The position numbers were made by a program, and so were the translations under genes. The notes under the pieces are model-generated. The model saw only the letters and a program-made list of their open reading frames with translations. It was not told the origin of the DNA and ran no database searches. Positions 19,101 through 23,656 of a stretch of DNA of 23,656 nucleotides are shown piece after piece. Within the stretch, counting starts at the first letter, position 1, and each line of letters begins with the position of its first letter. Source of the DNA: CAVAWX01 sp963614215. GTDB taxonomy: Bacteria > Actinomycetota > Coriobacteriia > Coriobacteriales > QAMH01. The stretch lies in contig CAVECB010000029.1 of assembly GCA_963614215.1 (NCBI GenBank), positions 1-23,656 on the forward strand, in the 5' to 3' direction.

Positions 19101-22100
19101 GCCGGGCTCGGTCACGTGGTGGATGATCTCGTCGGTCTCTGTTTGCGGGCCGTCGCCGTCGCGATAGACGGCGGTGTTTCTGATCGTCGTGCCGCCCGCG
19201 ACGTTGTCGTCCACCTTCACCGAGAAGGTCAGCATCATGCTCGACCCGGCTGCCAGCGAGAGGTTCTTCCACTCGATGCGCTTGGTGTTCTTGTCGTATC
19301 TGCCGTAGTTGTCGACGCTGCCGTCCACGTAGGTGGTGTAGGAGGGGATGGAATCCGCCACGTACGCCGCGCTCGTGGCCGCGTTGCCCTCGTTTTTCAC
19401 GTCGATGGCGTAGGTGATGGTGCTACCGGGGTAGACACGTCCGTTGGCAGCCGGGCTGATCGCGCGCTTGGTCGCCACAATCTTCGCTGCTTTATCGGGC
19501 TGCTCCACCGGATGGCTGACCGTGTTGCTCGGCGTGGTGGGCTCGGTGCCCGACGACGAGTTCCAGTCGATCTGGCAGCGCGCCTGGTTTTGCACTTTGC
19601 CCGCGGCCTCGGCCTCGTCGGTCACCGTCGCGGTGAAGGAAAGTGTCGTGGACTTACCAGGATCCAGCGAGATACCCGTCCATTCCAGACGCTTCTTCGC
19701 GTCGTTGTAGGTGAAGCTGCCGACGTTCGAGGCGCTGCCTTCCTTGTATTTGAGGCCCGTCTGGATCGTGTCGGTCACGCAGGCGTTGTTTGTCGCCTTG
19801 CCACCAGTGTTGGTCACCGTCAGGGTGTAGGCGATCTCCTGGCCTGTCTTGACCAAAGTGCCGGGCGCGGGGTTGGAGTATTTCTCCACCTCGACCTTGG
19901 CATCCGGAATCCTATCGACTCCATGTACAGTCGAGCCGCCCGGGTTCTTCGGGTCGTCGGCAATCTTGCCCGGCTCGCCCGGGTCGCTGTCGTGCGGCTC
20001 GAAGAGCACGGTGTTCTTGATGAGGGAACCCGTCGCCGCGTTCTCGTCCACCGTCACGGTAAACGACACGCTTTGGGCGTTGTCCTTGCCCACGGCCAAG
20101 TTCTCGAGCACCCACTCGACGTAGTTGCCGTTCTTCACGTAGACACCATTGTTTGCCACGCTCTTGAACACGGCGTTGGCGGGGATATAGTCGCGCACAT
20201 GCACGTACGCCGCCGTCGCCGTGCCGGTGTTCACCGCTTTCAGGGTGTAGGTGATGCTCTGGCCGGTCCCCACGATCGAGCCACTTGCAGGGTCGGCCGT
20301 CTTGTAGACCGCCACCTCGCTGTACACGGGGTCGGTCTCGGTGAGGTGTCGCACCTTATTGGTCTCTTTGGCAGGATCGTTGCCCGATGACGGGTTCCAG
20401 CCGTCCTCGAAGAGCGCCTGGTTCAAAACGCTGGCCTGCTTGGCGGCCGTGCCGTCGTTCACCTTCACCTTGAAGCGCAGCTCGATGCTGGAATGCGCCG
20501 CCACGGAGAGGTTCGTCCACTGCACGTAGGTCTTGCCGGCGTCCGTCGTGCCGCCGTTACTTGCGCTGCCGTCCACGTAGGTGGTGCCCGTCGGGATGTA
20601 GTCGCGCACGCCCGCCTTATTAGTGGCGGCGTCACCCTCGTTGCGCAGCACGATTTTGTACTCGATCGTGGCGCCGTCCTTCACCTTCGTGTCGGTCGTG
20701 GGGCTCACGGCCTCCTTGTCTGCGCGCAAAACAGCCTCGGGCTCCGGGTCGGGATCTGGGTCCGGACCGGGGTCCGGGACGTAGTGCCTGATGGGATTGG
20801 TCTTCACCGCAGGCACGTTGTCTATCTTGCCGGGCGTGCCCGGGTCGGTGTCGGACTTCTCCCACAGGGCGTTGTTCACAATCTCTGCCGGGCCGTCAGC
20901 CGTCACCTTCACCTTGAAGCTGAGCTTTTGGCTTGCCTTGGGCGCGAGGTCTTTCACCACCCACTCGGCATACCCGCCGGTGCCGGACACGGTGGCGCCG
21001 CCGTTGTCGGCGCTGCCTGCCACGATCTCGGTGCCTGTCGGCGCGTAGTCGCGCACATGGATGTACTTGGCCGTTTCCTCGCCCTGGTTGAAGACCGTGA
21101 CCTCGTAGGTGATCACGTCGCCCTTTTGCACCTTCGTGTTGTTCGGATGGTCGCTTGCAACCGACTTGGTCACGTGAACCACGTCCGGCACGCTCACGTA
21201 GTGGACGATCTCGTTGGTCTCCGTCTGCGGGCCGTCGCCGTCGCGGTAGACGGCAGTGTTCTTGATCTCCTTGCCGTTGGCGGCATCTTGGTCCACCGTC
21301 ACCGAGAAGGTGAGCGTCACGCTCGACTGCGCGGCCAGCGAGATGTTCGCCCATTCGATGCGCTTGGTGTTCTCGTCGTATTTACCGTTGTTGTCGGCGC
21401 TGCCCTTCACGTAGGTGGTGCCAGACGGAATGGAGTCTGCCACGTATGCCGTGCTCGTGGCCGTATCGCCGGTGTTTTTCACGTCGATGGCGTAGGTGAT
21501 GGTGTTGCCACGGTAGACCAGCTCGCGGTCGGCCGGGTTCACTGCACGCTTCACAGCGCTCACCTGCGCACCCGTCTTGTCCAAGGGGTGCTCGACCGTG
21601 TTGGACTCGCCGCTCGGTTCCGTGTTCGAGCTCGGATCCCAGCCAATCTGGTGCTTGGCCTGGTTGGCCACCTTGATGCTGGCCTTGTCGGTGACCGTCG
21701 CACTAAAGCTCAGGGTCTTCGACTCGCCCGCAGCCAGCGAAATGCCGGTCCACTCCAAGCGGTTCTTCGACGTGTTGTAGGTGAAGCTGCCGACGTTCGA
21801 GGCATCCCCGTTGTATTTAAGCCCCGTCTGGACCGTGTCGGTCACGCAGGCGTTGTCCGTGGCGGTGCCGCCGGTGTTGGTCACCGTCAGGGTGTATTGA
21901 ATTGTGTCGCCGACCTTGACCGACGTGTTGGGCACGGGGTTGGAGGTCTTGACCACCTCAAGGATGGGAGAAGTGGGAATCACATCCTTGTCGGTCGTAT
22001 GCTCGGTCGTGCCGCCCGGATTGTCCGGCTCGTCGTCGATCGTGCCCGGCTCGCCCGGATTGTCGTCGTGCGACTCAAACAGCCCGGTGTTCCTGATCAA

Positions 22101-23656
22101 AGTCCCCGCTTTCACGGCGTCGTCGTTGTCCACCGTCACGGTGAAGTGAACGTCCCTGGACTCGTTCACGCCCAGGTTCGCCACGACCCATTCGACGTAA
22201 TTGCCGCTTTGGACATATGCACCGCCATTGTCGGCGCTCTTGTCCACGTAGGTAGTGTGCGCGGGGATGTAGTCGCGCACGTGCACATAGCGCGCGACGT
22301 CCGTGCCAGTGTTTTTCACCGTCAGGGTGTAGACGATCTGCTGGCCGGCCTTCACCTCGTCGCCAGACTTCGGGTTGGCCGTCTTATAGAGCGCCACCAC
22401 GTCGTCTTTCGGTTCAGGCACCTTCAGCCTGTGGACGACCTTGTTGGTCTCCTTGGCGGGATCTTTGCCCGTCGACGAGTTCCAGTTGTTCTCGTAGAGG
22501 GCCTTGTTCTCGACGAGGGCCTGTGCGTCGCCGTTCACCTTCACCTTGAAGGTGAACTCGGTGCTGGCATGCGCCGCCAGCGAAATGTTCGTCCACTGCA
22601 CGTAGGTCTTGCCGTCCTTCGTGCCCGTGGTGCCGCCGTTTGCAGCGCTCACGAAGGTCGTGCCGTCCGGGATGTAGTCGCGCACGGCGGCCTTGCTGGC
22701 TGCGCCGTCTCCGTTGTTCGTGAGGACAATCTTGTACGTGATCTCGGTGTTCTCCTCGACGTACGTGTCGGTCGTCGGGGTCACGGCCTCCTTGGTCGCG
22801 TTCAGGTTGGCTTCCTGGTAGGGAGGCTCGTCGACATAGTGCTTGATGGGATTGGTCTCCAACTTGGGCACGTTGTCGATCTGGCCCGGGGTGCCCGGGT
22901 CGTCGGTGGCCTTCTCCCACAGGGCGTTGTTCACGATCTCTGCCGGGCCGCCGGTCGTCACCTTCACCTTGAAGCTGAGCGTCCGGCTCTCGTTGGGCGC
23001 GAGGTCCTTTAGCACCCACTCGGCATAGCCGCCGGTACCAGACACGGTGGCGCCGCCGTTGTCGGCGCTGCCCGCCACAATCTCGGTGCCTTGCGGCGCG
23101 TAGTCGCGCACGTGGATGTACTTGGCCGTGCTACCGCCCTGGTTGAAGGCCGTGATCGTATAGGTGATGACGTCGCCCGTATACACCTCCGTGCCGGGCT
23201 TGTGGTCGTCTGCCGAAGACTTGGTCACATGGACATCCGAGGGCACACTCACGTAGTGGACGATGTCGTTGGTTCCCGTCTGCGGGCCATCGCCGTCGCG
23301 GTAGAAAGCGGTGTTCTTGATCTCCGCGCCGTTTTCAGCGTCTTGGTTCACCGTCACCGAGAAGGTGAGCGTCATACTCGAGTGCGCGGCCAACGTGAGG
23401 TTCGTCCACTCGACGGCATCGGTGTTTTTGTTGTACTTGCCGTTGTTGTCGGCGCTCTTGTCCACGTAGGTGGTGCCCTCGGGAATGGCGTCCGTCACGC
23501 ACAGCGTGCTTGTAGCCGTGTCGCCGTCGTTGGTCACGTCGATGGCGTAGGTGATGGTGTTGCCGCGGTAGACCAGCTCGTGGTCGGCCGGGTTCACTGC
23601 GCGCTTCACCGCCGTGATCTGCGGGCCATCGGGGTTTTCCACCTCGTGGGTGACCG
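13323..23656 (-). CDS. Giant DUF11-repeat surface protein, 5' end outside the window
   Basis: The frame is open to the window edge, so this is the C-terminal 3443 residues of a longer protein; a GTG at 23642 is an internal Val, not the start. Twenty-four DUF11-like units are visible. Fifteen form three copies of a five-unit block (C: DSIPSGTTYV then YRDGDGPQT; D: IHVRDYAPTGTEIVAGSADNGG then NNALWEK; E: RDYIPTGTTYVDGSASNGG then VQWTN; F: RDYIPAHTTF then FES..DDPGEPG; G: ACVTDT.QTGLKY then FTYN...RLEWTGISL). F-G-F follows, then the six-unit module shared with the downstream gene. The C-terminus is VSTGE, a 21-residue membrane helix, KVRRDR and a 52-residue Ala/Gly/Met/Arg-rich tail. The signal peptide is expected outside the window. 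A very long surface fibre or adhesin is inferred, with no catalytic domain seen. It is the first visible gene of the operon. Confidence 0.92.
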   Translation of the reverse strand, partial: VTHEVENPDGPQITAVKRAVNPADHELVYRGNTITYAIDVTNDGDTATSTLCVTDAIPEGTTYVDKSADNNGKYNKNTDAVEWTNLTLAAHSSMTLTFSVTVNQDAENGAEIKNTAFYRDGDGPQTGTNDIVHYVSVPSDVHVTKSSADDHKPGTEVYTGDVITYTITAFNQGGSTAKYIHVRDYAPQGTEIVAGSADNGGATVSGTGGYAEWVLKDLAPNESRTLSFKVKVTTGGPAEIVNNALWEKATDDPGTPGQIDNVPKLETNPIKHYVDEPPYQEANLNATKEAVTPTTDTYVEENTEITYKIVLTNNGDGAASKAAVRDYIPDGTTFVSAANGGTTGTKDGKTYVQWTNISLAAHASTEFTFKVKVNGDAQALVENKALYENNWNSSTGKDPAKETNKVVHRLKVPEPKDDVVALYKTANPKSGDEVKAGQQIVYTLTVKNTGTDVARYVHVRDYIPAHTTYVDKSADNGGAYVQSGNYVEWVVANLGVNESRDVHFTVTVDNDDAVKAGTLIRNTGLFESHDDNPGEPGTIDDEPDNPGGTTEHTTDKDVIPTSPILEVVKTSNPVPNTSVKVGDTIQYTLTVTNTGGTATDNACVTDTVQTGLKYNGDASNVGSFTYNTSKNRLEWTGISLAAGESKTLSFSATVTDKASIKVANQAKHQIGWDPSSNTEPSGESNTVEHPLDKTGAQVSAVKRAVNPADRELVYRGNTITYAIDVKNTGDTATSTAYVADSIPSGTTYVKGSADNNGKYDENTKRIEWANISLAAQSSVTLTFSVTVDQDAANGKEIKNTAVYRDGDGPQTETNEIVHYVSVPDVVHVTKSVASDHPNNTKVQKGDVITYEVTVFNQGEETAKYIHVRDYAPTGTEIVAGSADNGGATVSGTGGYAEWVVKDLAPKASQKLSFKVKVTADGPAEIVNNALWEKSDTDPGTPGKIDNVPAVKTNPIRHYVPDPGPDPDPDPEPEAVLRADKEAVSPTTDTKVKDGATIEYKIVLRNEGDAATNKAGVRDYIPTGTTYVDGSASNGGTTDAGKTYVQWTNLSVAAHSSIELRFKVKVNDGTAAKQASVLNQALFEDGWNPSSGNDPAKETNKVRHLTETDPVYSEVAVYKTADPASGSIVGTGQSITYTLKAVNTGTATAAYVHVRDYIPANAVFKSVANNGVYVKNGNYVEWVLENLAVGKDNAQSVSFTVTVDENAATGSLIKNTVLFEPHDSDPGEPGKIADDPKNPGGSTVHGVDRIPDAKVEVEKYSNPAPGTLVKTGQEIAYTLTVTNTGGKATNNACVTDTIQTGLKYKEGSASNVGSFTYNDAKKRLEWTGISLDPGKSTTLSFTATVTDEAEAAGKVQNQARCQIDWNSSSGTEPTTPSNTVSHPVEQPDKAAKIVATKRAISPAANGRVYPGSTITYAIDVKNEGNAATSAAYVADSIPSYTTYVDGSVDNYGRYDKNTKRIEWKNLSLAAGSSMMLTFSVKVDDNVAGGTTIRNTAVYRDGDGPQTETDEIIHHVTEPGSVDVTKTSASDHAPGTKVVKGDTITYELEASNQSPDTVKFLRIRDYAPTGTVIVANSADNGGVTATAADGRGYAEWVLKDLAPGTKQKVTFKVKVTAESATTIVNNGLWEKTDTDPGTPGQIDGDPTGPTDSVVHYVDIIPTPYVDLRASKEAVTPTTAAPVTDGTVITYKVVLKNLGTADTNKAGVRDTIPTGTTYVDGSASNGGVLSTDASGKPCVQWTNLSVAAHSSVELTFKVKVNENTSKTQKEIVNLAKYEDGWNPSSGKDPSAPTNEVVHRTETIINPKTDGVMVEKTAEPARNSKVAAGDKITYTLKAVNTGEAAAAFVRIRDYVPAHTTFESVDSGNGAFIEDGNYVEWIVKDLAVGADKAQTVSFTVTVDDDEDVANGTLIKNVALFESTKDDPGDPGDTPGDPGQDGGTTTHTTGEDPTPASLLVQKDSSPAPGSFVNNGSEIVYSLKVTNTGGSATANACVTDVVPAGTTYKANSASGAGSFTYNEKERRLEWTGISLDSEKSTTLSFTVTVDDDTTGTVTNQARYQIGWDPASGSEPVNYSNAVSHLLQTPPPPLPTGDTVTTYKTAEPANNSVVEGGQDITYTLKAVNTGASTAPFVRIRDYVPAHTTFKSVDSGNGAYISSGGYVEWIVKNLGVGEDNAQTVSFTVTVDKDVVKGINITNTVLSESSKDDPGKPGDNPKDPKDTGGSTIHKTDKDTPTDARLEVAKGADPEPGLLVQRGSEIAYSLKVTNVGEKATDNACVTDAVPAGTTYKAGSASTEGTFTYNEKAGRLEWTGISLAAGESKTLTFTVTVNDDATGTVENQAKFQIDWDSSTGKDPEGTTDKVEHPIEPPDPIIPATEVTVRKTADPAGGYVEPGTDITYTLTAVNSGDTTAPYVRIRDYVPAYTTFKSMVDGDGVGTYVEDGNYVEWVVKDLAVGEENAKTVKFTVTVDAKPPKKAKIKNIALYDVTDDDPGDPGDNPDDPKTPTVPTKHTTDKDDPVGALLSVEKKANPAAGKEVSPGQEIEYSLVFTNTGDEATDNAGAVDYIPAGTTYVEGSCEADGGRYNAEKGRVEWHSIHLDANGGTTTVKFKVRVNDNATGKVKNNALFNKTGGWDQNDPDPSDSTNIVVHPVRDTPDDKTGYQLTVYKSSDPASGSYVKKGGTITYTFTAKNTGSEKVPYTRIRDYVPTGTTFASIADGGVFVSAGGYVEWVLKDIAANSEKSVSYTVTVNQDAQTYIEDTALYDTPKEDPGEPGKTGEDPKKETNKTEQTTDDTKPVPALIDMEKQSNPPAGTAVGAGSEIVYTLVFKNNGGLETKEAGARDYIPKGTAYVEGSATGGGVYNAATNCVEWTGVSVPAQGTTTVSFTVKVVSDVWNILGDGGVVANQALFANGWKGGTDPGNSSNIVEHPQGGKGDTPDPGKMTVYKTANPKSGSYAAKGSKVTYSLEAKNTDAYTMHYVRVRDYIPTGTTYVSVADGGVYKETADGRAYVEWVLTDIAPNESKKVSYTVEINDDAPTFVENVALYDVHDKDPGKPGETGEDPKRDSNTVIHSTDPDVPVPAILELEKSADPAPGTAVDAGGVITYSLTFRNNGGTDAKHAGARDYIPAGTAYVEDSASDGGTYDATRNCVDWTDIVVPKQSSKTVTFQVRVSKDAKTDIENQALFADGFSGGDDPDGTSNITVNPVNPYDASLSLVKESNVGSETEVHAGDVITYTLTLKNAGSTSTDTAGVRDYVPAGTTYVDGSADETGGVYDESRRCVDWTNVHVEAEGQTVLSFAVRVNDDIAEEEIKNVGLFSDDWDGKADPTDTSNTVRNITDLGDGTASPIADNAAADPKSPTYGDSVSTGEMALIAALVALMAVLLMMFGVAKVRRDRAMQMAGVGAGASRAMGAMGAGAGRAAGATMAPGRPTRQATTPNRPTRRPTRR
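13482..13571 (-). other. Non-canonical C-terminal anchor (VSTGE, membrane helix, RRDR)
   Basis: TG (13566-13571), within DSVSTGE, precedes a 21-residue hydrophobic helix (13500-13562) and KVRRDR. The helix is nearly the same as in the downstream protein (LMAVLLM, FGV.KVRRD). LPXTG is absent. The tail that follows (13326-13481, 52 residues) is rich in Ala, Gly, Met and Arg and ends in NRPTRRPTRR. It is far longer than a normal sorting-signal tail. The tail DNA itself is a degenerate short repeat of cgtcgg/cgtctc type. Confidence 0.7.
17400..23625 (-). repeat. Higher-order repeat: three copies of a five-unit block (about 2.07 kb)
   Basis: The ITYA position of the C units falls at 23545, 21490 and 19408, giving periods of 2055 nt (685 codons) and 2082 nt (694 codons). 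Approximate copy limits are 21575-23625, 19490-21570 and 17400-19485. Within every copy the C-to-D step is exactly 387 nt (129 codons), whereas the other steps vary (402-447 nt). The C unit always carries YRDGDGPQT.T(N/D).I.H. After the third copy an F unit appears where a fourth C would be expected, so the pattern collapses to F-G-F. Internal copies beyond the window edge are possible. Confidence 0.88.
20736..20777 (-). repeat. Pro-Asp linker between D and E units of super-repeat copy 2
   Basis: Fourteen residues, PDPGPDPDPDPEPE, form an alternating Pro-acid linker found only in the second copy of the five-unit block. Copies 1 and 3 have DEPPYQEA and DIIPTPYV here. It accounts for the longer D-to-E step (447 nt, against 426 and 432). 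It is probably a stiff, extended spacer. Confidence 0.75.

Noticed and set aside
333..23012. Very long plus-strand ORFs (333-5213, 5631-8024, 8103-13022, 13167-15173, 15723-17549, 17790-20390, 20493-23012)
   Set aside because: All are in exact codon register with the minus-strand genes, so they stay open only because the sense genes rarely use TTA, CTA or TCA codons. Their products are His/Arg/Val/Gly-rich with no domain, and one crosses the gene junction. They are antisense shadows.
3120..23625. CRISPR array or mobile-element repeats
   Set aside because: The repeats are long, in frame, protein-coding and diverged at codon level; there are no short identical repeats with unique spacers, no terminal inverted repeats and no transposase.
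23640..23642. GTG at 23642 as the start of the upstream gene
   Set aside because: The frame is open to the window edge (reading V-T-H-E before it), it lies in the middle of a repeat linker, and no signal peptide follows. It is an internal Val.

Overview
The window is almost completely filled by two giant, co-oriented minus-strand genes. Both encode repetitive, secreted, membrane-anchored surface proteins built from tandem DUF11-like (PF01345/TIGR01451-type) Ig-fold units. The sequence is GC-rich (above 60% by eye), has strong AGGAGG-type ribosome-binding sites and a GC-hairpin/T-run terminator, and both proteins end in a hydrophobic helix plus an Arg-rich tail. This fits a high-GC Gram-positive bacterium. 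A gut coriobacterium (Eggerthellaceae-like) is my best guess, but no housekeeping or RNA gene is present to prove it.

Layout in the direction of transcription (high to low coordinates): (1) 13323-23656 is the 3' part of a gene whose start lies outside the window. At least 3443 residues and 24 DUF11 units are visible. The first 15 form a higher-order repeat: a five-unit block (here C-D-E-F-G) occurs three times with periods of 2055 and 2082 nt, followed by F-G-F and a six-unit C-terminal module. (2) A 45-nt junction (13278-13322) holds two in-frame Shine-Dalgarno/ATG pairs and has no room for a normal promoter or terminator. (3) 405-13277 is a complete 4290-residue protein: signal peptide, 30 DUF11 units that mostly alternate between two types (A and B), and a C-terminal anchor. 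Its core is a very regular 825-nt (275-codon) array. (4) 1-404 is the 3' flank, with an imperfect duplication around the stop codon, a perfect 14-bp stem-loop and a perfect 13-bp stem-loop followed by TTTTT, read as the operon terminator.

The last six units and the anchor are homologous between the two proteins, so they look like paralogues that share a membrane-proximal base and have diverged, differently amplified stalks. Both end in a TG dipeptide just before the membrane helix (AKTGQ and VSTGE), resembling a sortase signal without the LP, followed by unusually long basic tails. The simplest reading is a two-gene operon for very long surface fibres or adhesins. Ligand and function cannot be deduced from sequence alone. 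No RNA gene, CRISPR array, IS element, phage gene or metabolic gene was seen.
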